DNA of 64,000 nucleotides from assembly GCA_036376245.1 (NCBI GenBank), contig DASVAS010000078.1, forward strand, positions 1 through 64,000. The letters are read 5' to 3'. The DNA is from DATARR01 sp036376245. GTDB lineage: Bacteria; Acidobacteriota; Thermoanaerobaculia; Multivoradales; UBA5704. Under the pieces are notes generated by a model, which was not told the DNA's origin, ran no database searches, and saw only the letters and a list, made by a program, of their open reading frames with translations. Both the position numbers and the translations under genes were made by a program. This document shows positions 27,919 to 36,573 of this stretch, one piece after another; within the stretch, counting starts at the first letter, position 1; every line of letters begins with the position of its first letter.

Positions 27919-28910
27919 ACGAAACGAGGGTGCTCTACGTCTTCATCTACGTGCGCGACCTGGCGGCGTCGCGGGCCTTCTACGCCGACACCCTGGGGCT
28001 GCGGGTGATCGAGGAGGATGAAGGCTGCGTCAAGCTCGACGGCGGCCACGCCATCCTGGCGCTCAACCGGGCCGCCGACTACGGCATCGTCCTGCCCGAC
28101 ATCAACGATCATTCCACCGACGTCGTCTGGCTGGTCGACGACATCGAGCAGGCCACCTCCAACCTGACGGCGCGCGGCGTCCAGTTCCGCCCCACCGACT
28201 GGTACCAGCCCGGGGGGATCGCCGACTTCTACGATCCCGACGGCCGCTGGCTCACTCTCTACCAGCCGTCCCCCGAGGCGCTCGCATGGCCGAGCGGCGA
28301 GCGCATCCGCGCCGTCATGGAAGCCCGCCGGCGGCGCAACGGCGGCGACGTCCAGCAGCGGGTGTCCCTGCCGCCGCCAGCCGGAGAGGAGCCGCCGGGC
28401 CTGGCCGACGCCGAGCTCATCTACCTGTTCTCGTTCGTGCCGGACTCGCGCGCGGCGCAGGACTTCTACCACCGCACGCTCGGGCTGCAGGCGCTCGAAG
28501 GGGGCCCCTGCAGCCGCACCTCCGGCGGCGACGAGGACGGCGTGGTCAAGTGGGACACCGGCGGCGTCATGATCGCCACCCACCACGTCGAGCCGCAGCG
28601 CACGCAGGAGGAGTTCGACCAGCACCTGTGCCCGCCGCCCGAGCTGCAGGGCGGGCGGATGAAGGGGGTGGCGCCGGTCTTCTACGTTCCGGCCCTCGAG
28701 AAGGTCGCCCAGGAGATGGCGCGGGAGTATCCCGACCTGGCGCTCCAGGTGCGGCGCGCGCCGGTGGGCGCGATCGCCCGCATCGACGATCCGACCGGGC
28801 ACCTGGTCTTCCTCTACGAGCCCTCGGCGGAGGCGCTGGCCCTGCCCAGCGGGCGGAAGATCCAGGAGATCCTGGCGCTGCCGCTCGACCTGCCGGTCTG
28901 CGTCTCCTGA
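27912..28910 (+). CDS. VOC protein, two modules (VOC-2)
   Basis: A 332-residue two-module VOC protein. Module 1: VLYVFIYVRDLAASRAFYAD, IADFYDPDGRWLTLYQP and the signature LYQPSPEALAWPSGERI. Module 2: LIYLFSFVPDSRAAQDFYHR, GVVKWDTGGVMIATHHVE and YEPSAEALALPSGRKIQEIL. It is clearly paralogous to VOC-1 and VOC-3; the second modules share the GVxKxDxGG segment. The catalytic reaction is unknown. It overlaps the upstream gene by seven bases. Confidence 0.85.
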   Translation: MLNETRVLYVFIYVRDLAASRAFYADTLGLRVIEEDEGCVKLDGGHAILALNRAADYGIVLPDINDHSTDVVWLVDDIEQATSNLTARGVQFRPTDWYQPGGIADFYDPDGRWLTLYQPSPEALAWPSGERIRAVMEARRRRNGGDVQQRVSLPPPAGEEPPGLADAELIYLFSFVPDSRAAQDFYHRTLGLQALEGGPCSRTSGGDEDGVVKWDTGGVMIATHHVEPQRTQEEFDQHLCPPPELQGGRMKGVAPVFYVPALEKVAQEMAREYPDLALQVRRAPVGAIARIDDPTGHLVFLYEPSAEALALPSGRKIQEILALPLDLPVCVS

Positions 28911-28938
28911 CCGTCTGACCGCCGAAGGGGGTCGCCGC

Positions 28939-30078
28939 ATGGCCTGGCAACGACAGGAACCGCGCCCGCCCGCGCCGCCGCAGGCCCTGGCGGTGGCCTC
29001 CTGGGGCACGCCGCCGGGGGTCCGCCTGGACCTGCGCTACGCCCCGGACGAGGCGCCCTTCCTCGACCCGGCGCCCGCCGCGGTCTGGAAGAGCGTCGTG
29101 AGCGCGGCCGGCCGCGGCGGCGCGGAGGCCGTGGCCAGCTACCCGACGGACGACCCCTACGGCGGCGAACGCGGGGCCGGCGCCGTCTCGCGCTTCTTCG
29201 GGGCGCCGCTCGCGCCCGGCCAGGTCACCTTCGGGGCCGGCGTCACGTCCCTCCTCCATGGTCTGGCGGGGCTGGCGGACGGCGGACCGGTCGCCGCGCC
29301 GGAGCTGGCCCATCCCGACCTCGCGGCCTGGGCCGTCTCGCGGGGGAGCGCCGCGCGCCTCCTCGCCGGGCCCGCCACCCGCGAACGCCTGCTGGCGCAC
29401 CTCGAGGGGACGCGGCCCGCCCTGCTCTACTTCGACCGCCCCGACTTCCTCGGCCATTTCCTGCCGCTGCACGAGCTCGCGGAGGTGGCGCGGGCGGCGG
29501 CGCGCCTGGGAGCGGCGGTGGTGATCGACGAGAGCCCCGCGCCCTACCTCGGCCCGGCGGCGAGCGCGGTGGGGCTGGTGAACGAGGTGGACAACCTGGT
29601 CGTGCTGCGCGGGTTCACCAAGGGCTACTCGCTGGGCGGGATGCGCGCGGCGTTCGCCGTGGCCTCGCGGGGGATCGCCGGCGCGGTCCGGCGGCTGGTG
29701 GCGCCGATGCTGGCGAGCGAGCTCTCCCTGCTCGCGGCCCTGGCGCTGCTGGCGGCGGGGGACGTCTTCCCCCGCCTGCGCACGCGCGTCCGGGCGGTCA
29801 AGCCCGAGGCCGTGCGGCTCCTCCGCGCCGCCGGCCTGGCGGTCCTCGACAACCACGAGGACCTGCCCTGGACGGGCCTCGCGGACCCCGGCGGGGCCGC
29901 CTCGGCCTGGCTGGAACGCCGCGGCATCCGGGCGCTGCGGCCGGCGCCCGCGCCCGTCCTGCCCGCGCCGCGGCTCGACGTGCTGCGCCTGACCATCCCG
30001 CTGTCCGACGAACGCATCGCGCTGTTCCGCGGCCTGCTCGCGGCAACGGCGCAGGAGGGAGACCATGTCCAGGCCTGA
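28939..30078 (+). CDS. PLP-dependent aminotransferase (fold type I)
   Basis: A 379-residue class I/II aminotransferase of the histidinol-phosphate/threonine-phosphate type. The Schiff-base lysine is in VVLRGFTKGYSLGGMR. The PLP-ring Asp region is AAVVIDESPAPYLGP, and the phosphate-contact/early loop is VTFGAGVTSLLHGLAGL. It transfers an amino group to or from a keto intermediate, or acts as a decarboxylase-like C-alpha enzyme; the substrate is unknown. It overlaps the PIG-L gene by 14 bases. Confidence 0.85.
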   Translation: MAWQRQEPRPPAPPQALAVASWGTPPGVRLDLRYAPDEAPFLDPAPAAVWKSVVSAAGRGGAEAVASYPTDDPYGGERGAGAVSRFFGAPLAPGQVTFGAGVTSLLHGLAGLADGGPVAAPELAHPDLAAWAVSRGSAARLLAGPATRERLLAHLEGTRPALLYFDRPDFLGHFLPLHELAEVARAAARLGAAVVIDESPAPYLGPAASAVGLVNEVDNLVVLRGFTKGYSLGGMRAAFAVASRGIAGAVRRLVAPMLASELSLLAALALLAAGDVFPRLRTRVRAVKPEAVRLLRAAGLAVLDNHEDLPWTGLADPGGAASAWLERRGIRALRPAPAPVLPAPRLDVLRLTIPLSDERIALFRGLLAATAQEGDHVQA

Positions 30079-30793
30079 AACCCCCACCAACGGAGCCCCC
30101 CGGCGCGCGCTGGTCGTCGCCGCCCATCCGGACGACCCCGAGTTCCTGTTCGGCGCCACCGTCGCCAAGCTCGTCGCCGACGGCGGCGAGGTGAGCTACG
30201 TGGTGTGCAGCGACGGGGCGAACGGCAGCCGGGACCCGGCGATCCCGCGGCAGGACCTCGCCTCCGTCCGCAGCGAGGAGCAGCGCCAGGCCGCCACCGC
30301 CCTGGGAGTGCGCGACGTGGTCTTCCTGGGCTTCCCGGACGGCCTGCTGGCGCCCACCGCCGAGCTGCGCGCCGCCATCGCGCGCCAGATCCGGTTCTTC
30401 AAGCCGGACCTGGTCATCACGCACTTCCCGCGCCGCGTGCTGGAGATCCCCATCGAGGCTTCGCACCCCGACCACATCGCCGTGGGCGAGGCCACGCTGG
30501 CCGCCGTGTTCCCGGACGCCGCCAACGCGCGCGCCCACCCGGAGCTGCTGGCGGCGGGGCTGGCGCCGCACCGGGTCAAGGAGGTCTGGATCCCGGCCTA
30601 CGAGCGGGCCGACCACTTCGTGGACGCGACCGGGTTCATGGAGAAGAAGATCCAGGCGATCTGCTGCCATGCCAGCCAGGTGGGCGGGCCCAACCCGCGC
30701 GAGTCGCTCTCCTGGCTCTACGACTGGATGCAGCGCACGGGACGGGAGCCCGGTTATGCCTACGCCGAGAACTACCAGCGCATCCGGCTCTGA
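30065..30793 (+). CDS. PIG-L/LmbE-family Zn-dependent deacetylase
   Basis: A 242-residue hydrolase with the family's zinc-binding AHPDDPEF motif at about residues 20-27 and the later SHPDHIAVGE. Members remove acetyl or other acyl groups from amino sugars and related metabolites (GlcNAc-PI, MshB/BshB, LmbE). The C-terminal segment (HASQVGGPNPRESLSWLYDW) resembles the bacillithiol/lincomycin branch. It overlaps the flavoprotein gene by 38 bases. It may deprotect an amide made by a neighbouring ligase. Confidence 0.87.
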   Translation: MSRPETPTNGAPRRALVVAAHPDDPEFLFGATVAKLVADGGEVSYVVCSDGANGSRDPAIPRQDLASVRSEEQRQAATALGVRDVVFLGFPDGLLAPTAELRAAIARQIRFFKPDLVITHFPRRVLEIPIEASHPDHIAVGEATLAAVFPDAANARAHPELLAAGLAPHRVKEVWIPAYERADHFVDATGFMEKKIQAICCHASQVGGPNPRESLSWLYDWMQRTGREPGYAYAENYQRIRL

Positions 30794-32279
30794 GGCCGGC
30801 GCGGCGGAGGCCGCCCGCAAGGCCTGCCGCGGCGAGGTGCTGGCGCCCGGCGACGCGCCTTTCGACGCCGCCCGGCGCGTCTACAACGGCGCGGTCGACC
30901 GCCGGCCGGCGGCGATCGTGCGCTGCGCCGGGGTGGCGGACGTGGTGGCGGCGGTCCGCCTCGCCCGCGCCCACGGCCTGCCGCTGGCGGTGCGCGGCGG
31001 CGGCCACAGCGCCGCCGGCTTCGGCGTCTGCGACGGCGGGCTGGTGGCCGACCTGTCGGCGATGAAGGGGGTGCGGGTCGACCCCGGCCGCCGGACCGCG
31101 GAGGCGCAGGCGGGCCTGACCTGGGGCGAGCTCGACCACGAGACGCAGGCGTTCGGCCTGGCGACCACCGGCGGGCGCATCTCCTCGATCGGCATCGCCG
31201 GCATGACGCTCGGCGGCGGCTACGGCTGGCTCATGCGCCGGCACGGCCTGGCCGTCGACAACCTGCTCGCCGCCGACCTGGTGACGGCGGACGGCGGCCT
31301 GCTGACCGCCAGCGCGGCCGAGAACGCGGACCTCTTCTGGGGGTTGCGCGGCGGCGGCGGCAACTTCGGCGTCGTCACCGCGCTCACCTACCGCCTGCAC
31401 CCGGTCGGCCCGACGGTCACCGGCGGCATGGCCTTCTACGCCGCCGAACGGGCGCGGGAGCTGCTGTACGCCTGGCGCGATTTCGCGGCCGCCTCGTCCG
31501 AGGACCTGGCCACCCAGCTCAACTTCCTCCTCCTGCCGCCCGCTCCCTTCGTGCCTCCCCACCTGGTCGGCGCGCCGGTGGTGGCGGTCCCGGTCTGCCA
31601 TCTCGGCCCGCCGGAGGCGGCGGCGCGGGACCTCGCCCCGCTGCGCGAGTGGGGCCCGCTGATCGACCGCATCCGGCCGCTGCCCTACGCGCGGCTGCAG
31701 CGCCTCTACGACGCGGCCGGCGCGTTCGGCCATCTCACCTACGGCCGGTCCGGCCATCTGCCCCGGCTCGGCGACGACGCCGTCGAGGCCCTCGCGGCCG
31801 TGTATGCGACCGGCCTCACGTCGCCCTGTTCGATCGTCATGCTGTCGCCGCTCGGCGGCGCGGTGGCGCGCGTCGGCGAGCACAGCACCGCCTTCAGCTT
31901 CCGCCGCACCGCCTTCGACCTCGCCGTCCAGGCCGTCTGGAGCGACGCCCGGGAGTCCCGCCGGCACATCCGGTGGGCCGACGCGGCCTGGACGTTGATG
32001 CGGCCGTTCACGCGCGGCGTGTACGTCAACGAGCTGGGCGACGAGGGGCCGGAGCGGGTGCGGGAGGCCTACAACCCGCGGACCTGGCGCCGGCTCGTGG
32101 AGCTGAAGAGACGTTACGACCCCGACAACCTGTTCCGCCTGAACCACAACATCGATCCGGCCCAGGCCGTCGATCGAGAGGAGGTCCCCCATGACCATCG
32201 CGGCGACGCAGCCCGTGGCGGAGACGGAAGCCGTCCTGGCCGAGTCTCCGATCGGCCTTCTGATGCTGTACGTCCATGA
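30756..32279 (+). CDS. FAD-binding BBE-type oxidoreductase
   Basis: A 507-residue berberine-bridge-enzyme-like flavoprotein. The FAD-binding domain has AVRGGGHSAAGFGVCDGG with the histidine (about residue 84) that usually binds the 8-alpha position of FAD. It continues with GGRISSIGIAGMTLGGGYG and ENADLFWGLRGGGGNFG. The C-terminal BBE motif is RRYDPDNLFRLNHNIDP. The second covalent Cys of bicovalent BBEs is replaced (MRRHGLAVDN), so single linkage is expected. The frame extends about 40 residues past the normal end and overlaps the next gene by 89 bases, suggesting an ancestral stop codon was lost. Confidence 0.87.
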   Translation: MPTPRTTSASGSEAGAAEAARKACRGEVLAPGDAPFDAARRVYNGAVDRRPAAIVRCAGVADVVAAVRLARAHGLPLAVRGGGHSAAGFGVCDGGLVADLSAMKGVRVDPGRRTAEAQAGLTWGELDHETQAFGLATTGGRISSIGIAGMTLGGGYGWLMRRHGLAVDNLLAADLVTADGGLLTASAAENADLFWGLRGGGGNFGVVTALTYRLHPVGPTVTGGMAFYAAERARELLYAWRDFAAASSEDLATQLNFLLLPPAPFVPPHLVGAPVVAVPVCHLGPPEAAARDLAPLREWGPLIDRIRPLPYARLQRLYDAAGAFGHLTYGRSGHLPRLGDDAVEALAAVYATGLTSPCSIVMLSPLGGAVARVGEHSTAFSFRRTAFDLAVQAVWSDARESRRHIRWADAAWTLMRPFTRGVYVNELGDEGPERVREAYNPRTWRRLVELKRRYDPDNLFRLNHNIDPAQAVDREEVPHDHRGDAARGGDGSRPGRVSDRPSDAVRP

Positions 32280-33225
32280 CCTGCTGGAGTCCCGGGAGTT
32301 CTACGAGCGCCGCCTCGGGCTGCGGGTCATCGAGGCCGACGAGGGCTCGGTCAAGCTCGACGCCGGCCAGGTGATCCTCTGGCTCGCCCGCGCCGCCGAC
32401 TACGGCGTCACCCTGACCGGCCGCAGCGACGACGCCTCGGACCTGGTCTTCCTGGTCGACGACATCAACGCCGTCCGCCGCGACCTCGAGGCCCGGGGGG
32501 TGGAATTCTGCCGCCGGCGCACCTACGAGATCGGGCTGGTCACCGATTTCTACGACCCCAACGGCCACCGGCTGATGATCTACGAGCCTTCCGAGAAGGC
32601 GCTCTCGTGGCCGAGCGGCGAGAGTCTCCGGCGGCTGTGGCGCGCCGCCGGCCAGGGCGGGCCGGACCTCATCGGCCCCCCGGCCCGGCCCGCCGCCGGA
32701 AACGGCGAGCCGGCGGGACTGGACGGCAAGCCCCTGGTCTACCTCTTCATGTTCGTGCCCGACTCCGGCGAGGCGCTCGCCTACTACCAGGGCGCCCTCG
32801 GCCTCAACAACATCGAGCGCGTGCACTGCTGCAACCCCGCCTGCCCGCCGGAAGAGAAGGGGGTCGCCAAGTACGACGCCGGCGGCCTGCTGCTGGCCAC
32901 CCACCACATCCACCGGACGCCGGTGGTGGACGACTTCGGCCGCATCTACTCGCCGCGGGCCCTGGACCCGGCGCACGCCCGGGGCATCGTCCCCATCTTC
33001 CTCGTCGACGACGTCGCCGCGGCGGTGGAAAAGCTGGAGCGCAAGGGCGTCGGCTTCGGCGAAGGGGTCGTGCGGTCGCAGATCGGCTACCTCGCGAAGT
33101 TCGAGGCGGCCACCGGCCACGCGTTCATCCTCTACGAGCCCTGGAGCCAGTCCCTGCTGTGGCCCACCGGCCGCAGGATCCTCGAGATCCTGGCGGCCTG
33201 GCGCGGCGCGGAAGCCGCGTCATGA
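32191..33225 (+). CDS. VOC protein, two modules (VOC-3)
   Basis: A 344-residue two-module VOC protein. Module 1: LLMLYVHDLLESREFYERRL, TDFYDPNGHRLMIYEP and YEPSEKALSWPSGESL. Module 2: LVYLFMFVPDSGEALAYYQG with an unusual CCNPACPPEEKGVAKYDAGG loop, then FILYEPWSQSLLWPTGRRI. The cysteine loop could hold an extra metal or disulfide. It has an AGGAGG ribosome-binding site and a four-base overlap with the ligase gene. It is closest in layout to VOC-2. Confidence 0.85.
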   Translation: MTIAATQPVAETEAVLAESPIGLLMLYVHDLLESREFYERRLGLRVIEADEGSVKLDAGQVILWLARAADYGVTLTGRSDDASDLVFLVDDINAVRRDLEARGVEFCRRRTYEIGLVTDFYDPNGHRLMIYEPSEKALSWPSGESLRRLWRAAGQGGPDLIGPPARPAAGNGEPAGLDGKPLVYLFMFVPDSGEALAYYQGALGLNNIERVHCCNPACPPEEKGVAKYDAGGLLLATHHIHRTPVVDDFGRIYSPRALDPAHARGIVPIFLVDDVAAAVEKLERKGVGFGEGVVRSQIGYLAKFEAATGHAFILYEPWSQSLLWPTGRRILEILAAWRGAEAAS

Positions 33226-34739
33226 CCCCCGGCACGCTGGCGGACGCGCTCGCCGCCGCCTGCCGCCGCTGGCCGGAGCGCCGCGCCCTGATCCACGGCC
33301 CGGGCGGCCTCACCTACGCCCAGCTCGGCTTCGCCGTCGAGCGGCTGGGCGCCGGCCTGCGGCGCCTGGGGGTGGGCCGCGGCGACCGCGTCGTCTGCCA
33401 GCTCTCCAACCGTCCCGAGCACCTGGCCGCCCTCGGCGCGGCCTGGGCGAGCGGCGCCGTGCACGTCGGCCTGGACCCTGAAACGACCGGGCGGGAGCTC
33501 GCGCGGGCCGTCGCGCTCACCGAGCCCAGGGTGTTGATCTACGAGCCGCGGACCGGCGACGCCGATCCCTTCCTGGCGCTGCGCGCCATCCTCGCCGGCC
33601 ATCCGGGGGTCCGGGTCGTCGTCGCCGGCGACCTGCCAGCCCCCGCGGGCTGCCTCCCCCTGGCCGGCCTGCTCGCGGACGGCGGGGAGGCGCCGGCGGG
33701 TCCCGCGCCGGAGGATCCGGCGCTGATCTTCCTCAGCTCAGGGACGACCGGGCTGCCCAAGGCGACCCTCGGCTACCACGGCAACCTGAGCCAGCGCTGG
33801 CAGCGGCTCGGCGGCTGGCTCGGCTTCACTCCCGAGGACGTCCACCTGGCTCACCTCCCCCTCTCGCACGGCTTCGGGCTGATGATGGCCGTGGCGGCCC
33901 TGCTCACCGGCGGCCGGCTCGTCCTGCTGCCCGGCTTCTCCACGGAGGAAGCGCTCGCCGCCATCGGCGCCGAGCGGGTGACCGTGCTCAACGGCGCGCC
34001 GGCGCACTTCCAGCTCGTCCTGGGCCGCCGCGACCCGGCGCGCCACGACCTCGGCAGCCTCCGCTTCGGCGTCGGCACGGCGGCGAGCTTCCCGCCGCCT
34101 CTGCTGCGCGCGATCTGGGACGAGCTGGGGATGGAGCTCGCCTACATGTACGGGTCGAGCGAGGGCGTGGGCGTGGCGACGACCGACCGCGAGGACATGC
34201 TCCTCGGCTCGGTCGGCCGGCCGGTCCCCGGCTCGGTGGCCATCGTGGGACCGGACCGCGCCCCGCTCCCGGACGGCGAGATCGGCGAGATCGCCTTCTC
34301 GCGCACGGTCTATCCGGTCCGCTACTGGGGGACGGAGAGCGGCGCGGCCGCCGCGGTCGCGGGTTCCTGGTACTACTCCGGCGACCTCGGCCGCCTGGAC
34401 GCCGAGGGCCGCCTCTACGTCCACGGCCGGCTCAAGCACCAGATCGATCGCGGCGGGCTCAAGATCGACCCGGTCGAGGTCGAGGCCGCGCTGCTCGGCT
34501 GCGCCGGGATCGCCGACGCCGCGGTCGTCGGGCGGCCCCACCCCATCCTCGGCGAGACGGTCTGCGCCTGCGTGGTGCCCGCGGCGGGGGAGGTCCCCGG
34601 GCTCGACTCCCTGCGCTCCGCCCTCGCCGGCGTGCTCGCGCCTTCCAAGCTGCCGGAAGACCTCCGGGTCCTGGAGCGCATCCCGCGGACGAAGCTCGGC
34701 AAGGTCGATCTCCCCGCGCTGCGCGCGCTGGCCGGGTGA
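33222..34739 (+). CDS. Acyl-CoA ligase (AMP-binding, benzoate-CoA-ligase-like)
   Basis: A 505-residue adenylate-forming enzyme. Motif A3 is LIFLSSGTTGLPKATLG, A5 is MYGSSEGVGVATT, and A7/A8 lies in YYSGDLGRLDAEGRLYVHGR then QIDRGGLKIDPVEVE. The catalytic C-terminal lysine is in IPRTKLGKVDLPALR. It activates a carboxylic acid with ATP and loads it on CoA or a carrier. The small acid specificity cannot be deduced. The following CoA-transferase gene suggests CoA thioesters are pathway intermediates. Start ATG overlaps the previous stop (ATGA). Confidence 0.87.
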   Translation: MTPGTLADALAAACRRWPERRALIHGPGGLTYAQLGFAVERLGAGLRRLGVGRGDRVVCQLSNRPEHLAALGAAWASGAVHVGLDPETTGRELARAVALTEPRVLIYEPRTGDADPFLALRAILAGHPGVRVVVAGDLPAPAGCLPLAGLLADGGEAPAGPAPEDPALIFLSSGTTGLPKATLGYHGNLSQRWQRLGGWLGFTPEDVHLAHLPLSHGFGLMMAVAALLTGGRLVLLPGFSTEEALAAIGAERVTVLNGAPAHFQLVLGRRDPARHDLGSLRFGVGTAASFPPPLLRAIWDELGMELAYMYGSSEGVGVATTDREDMLLGSVGRPVPGSVAIVGPDRAPLPDGEIGEIAFSRTVYPVRYWGTESGAAAAVAGSWYYSGDLGRLDAEGRLYVHGRLKHQIDRGGLKIDPVEVEAALLGCAGIADAAVVGRPHPILGETVCACVVPAAGEVPGLDSLRSALAGVLAPSKLPEDLRVLERIPRTKLGKVDLPALRALAG

Positions 34740-34742
34740 GCC

Positions 34743-36479
34743 GTGGCGGCGCCCGGGCTTTCCCTCCGCATCCGCGACGAGCACCTGGCGCTGCTCGGCG
34801 CCGGCGCGGACGGCGTCGACTGCGCCATCGGCTGGCTGGCGTCCGGCGCGCCCGGCTCGGAGGCCGTCGTCCAGGCGGTTTCGGGGCTGATGGGCGTCCA
34901 TGGACGGGACCGGCTGGCGCCCCGGCGCCTCGGCCTGGAGGTCGCCTCGGTGGCGGCCGGCGTCGTCGCGGCCCAGGGGGTGCTGGCGGCGCTGATCGCC
35001 CGCGCCCGCGGCCTCGGCGTCCAGGGCGTCGAGACCTCGGTCTTCCAGGCGGCCCTCCTCTTCCTGCGCCACCACCTGGCGATCGCGACCTGCGGCGGCC
35101 GGTTTCCGCTGCGGCCCGCGGAGGAGAAGGCGGGGCCGCCCTTCCCCACCGCCGACGGCCACTGGGTCGAGCTGGAGGCGCTGGGCCACGACGCCTGGGA
35201 CGGATTCTGGCGGCGCCTCGGGCTGGCGGGGTCCGAGACGCCCGGAGCGGCCTGGCTCCCCTTCGTCTACCGCTACCTCGCCGGCCGCTGCGCGCTGCCC
35301 GCCGCGCTCCAGGAGGCGACCGCGCGGCACACGCTGGAAGAGCTGGGCCGCGCCGCCGCGGAATCCGGAGTCGCGCTGCGCCGCCTGCGCACCTACGGCG
35401 AGCTGCTCGCGGGGACGCCGTGGCGCGCGGCGCCCTGGACCCTCTCGCCCGGGACCGGGGAGGGGCCGAGTCCGGCCGGCGCCCACCGCGGGAGCGCGCC
35501 GCTCGCCGGCCTGCGCGTGATCGAGGTCACCTCGCGGATGCAGGGGCCGCTGGCGGGGCTCCTGCTGCTGATGCTGGGCGCGGACGTGGTCAAGGTCGAG
35601 CCGCCCGGAGGCGATTTCGGCCGCGGCTCCCCTCCCCTCGCCGGCTCCACGGGCGCCGCCTACCTCGCCTACAACCGCGGCAAGCGGGTGGTCGAGATCG
35701 ACTTCAAGCGGCCCGAAGGAAAAGAGGAGCTCGCCGGCCTCGCGGCCGGGGCCGACGTCTTCCTCCACAACTGGCTGGAAGGGCGGGCCGGGCGGCTCGG
35801 GCTCGACCACGGCGATCTCGCCCGCCGCAACCCGCGGCTCGTCTACGCCCACGCGTCCGGCTGGGGCAAGGACGGCGACGGCGCCATCGCCGGGGACTAC
35901 CTCGTCCAGGCCCACGCCGGATGCGGGGAAGGCTTGAATCCGGAGGACGAGCCGCCGTTCCCCTCGCGCCTGACGCTGATCGACGTCATGGGCGGCCTCC
36001 TGGCCTGCGAGGGGATCCTGGCGGGGCTCTACCTGCGCGAGCGCGACGGGCGTGGCCGCCGCGTCGACACCTCGCTGCTCGGGGGAGCGCTGACCCTCCA
36101 GGGCCACGTCCTGCAAGGCATGGCCGTGGGCCGGGAAGACGGCAGGCGTCAGGGAAGGCCGCTGTGGGGGATCCTCGACCGGCCGCTGGCCACCGCCGAG
36201 GGTTTCCTGATCCTGGAAGCGGCGGGCGAGCGGGCGCTGAAGATCGTTTCCGGGGTCTGCGGCCTGGACGCGGGCGGCTGCCTGGAACGGCGGATCGCCG
36301 AACGGCTGCGAGCCCGGCCGGCCGCCGAATGGGAACCGGAATTCAACGCCGCCGGAATCCCAGCGGCGGCCGTGCGGAGCGACCTCGCCACCCTGCCCGA
36401 GGACCCGCGCGCCGCCGGCCTGCTCGAGCACGCCGACGGCGCCTGCTGGCTGCCGGGCGCGCCGTGGCGGTTTACCTAG
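34743..36479 (+). CDS. Family III CoA-transferase, degenerate half fused to active half
   Basis: A 578-residue CaiB/BaiF-type protein starting at GTG 34743, three bases after the ligase. Residues about 260-578 form a canonical domain: LRVIEVTSRMQGPLAGLLLL, LGADVVKVEPPGGDFGR, NRGKRVVEIDFK and the catalytic Asp in LIDVMGGLLACEGILAGLYL. Residues 1-250 contain a truncated second copy of the same fold. The segment aligned to the catalytic Asp reads VASVAAGVVAAQGVLAAL, with Ser in place of Asp. The protein is therefore probably a pseudo-half plus an active half. It would swap CoA between carboxylic acids. Last gene of the forward run. Confidence 0.83.
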   Translation: MAAPGLSLRIRDEHLALLGAGADGVDCAIGWLASGAPGSEAVVQAVSGLMGVHGRDRLAPRRLGLEVASVAAGVVAAQGVLAALIARARGLGVQGVETSVFQAALLFLRHHLAIATCGGRFPLRPAEEKAGPPFPTADGHWVELEALGHDAWDGFWRRLGLAGSETPGAAWLPFVYRYLAGRCALPAALQEATARHTLEELGRAAAESGVALRRLRTYGELLAGTPWRAAPWTLSPGTGEGPSPAGAHRGSAPLAGLRVIEVTSRMQGPLAGLLLLMLGADVVKVEPPGGDFGRGSPPLAGSTGAAYLAYNRGKRVVEIDFKRPEGKEELAGLAAGADVFLHNWLEGRAGRLGLDHGDLARRNPRLVYAHASGWGKDGDGAIAGDYLVQAHAGCGEGLNPEDEPPFPSRLTLIDVMGGLLACEGILAGLYLRERDGRGRRVDTSLLGGALTLQGHVLQGMAVGREDGRRQGRPLWGILDRPLATAEGFLILEAAGERALKIVSGVCGLDAGGCLERRIAERLRARPAAEWEPEFNAAGIPAAAVRSDLATLPEDPRAAGLLEHADGACWLPGAPWRFT

Positions 36480-36573
36480 AAGGACACCAGGGACACCAAG
36501 GACGACAAGGACGACAAGGACAATGCTGTCGTCCTTGAGGTCCTTGGTGTCCCTGGTGTCCCTGGTGTCCTTT
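36480..36573. terminator. Bidirectional hairpin made of 9-base tandem units
   Basis: The interval exactly fills the gap between the stop codons of the convergent CoA-transferase and O-methyltransferase genes. The left half is a series of 9-base units (AAGGACACC, AGGGACACC, AAGGACGAC, AAGGACGAC) and the right half is their reverse complement (CTTGGTGTC, CCTGGTGTC, CCTGGTGTC). The whole can fold into one long stem. A related copy is at 63537-63620. A terminator role for both genes is inferred. Confidence 0.7.

Noticed and set aside
33738..36431. 897-residue frame antisense to the ligase and CoA-transferase genes
   Set aside because: Composition artefact; sense genes have full motif sets.
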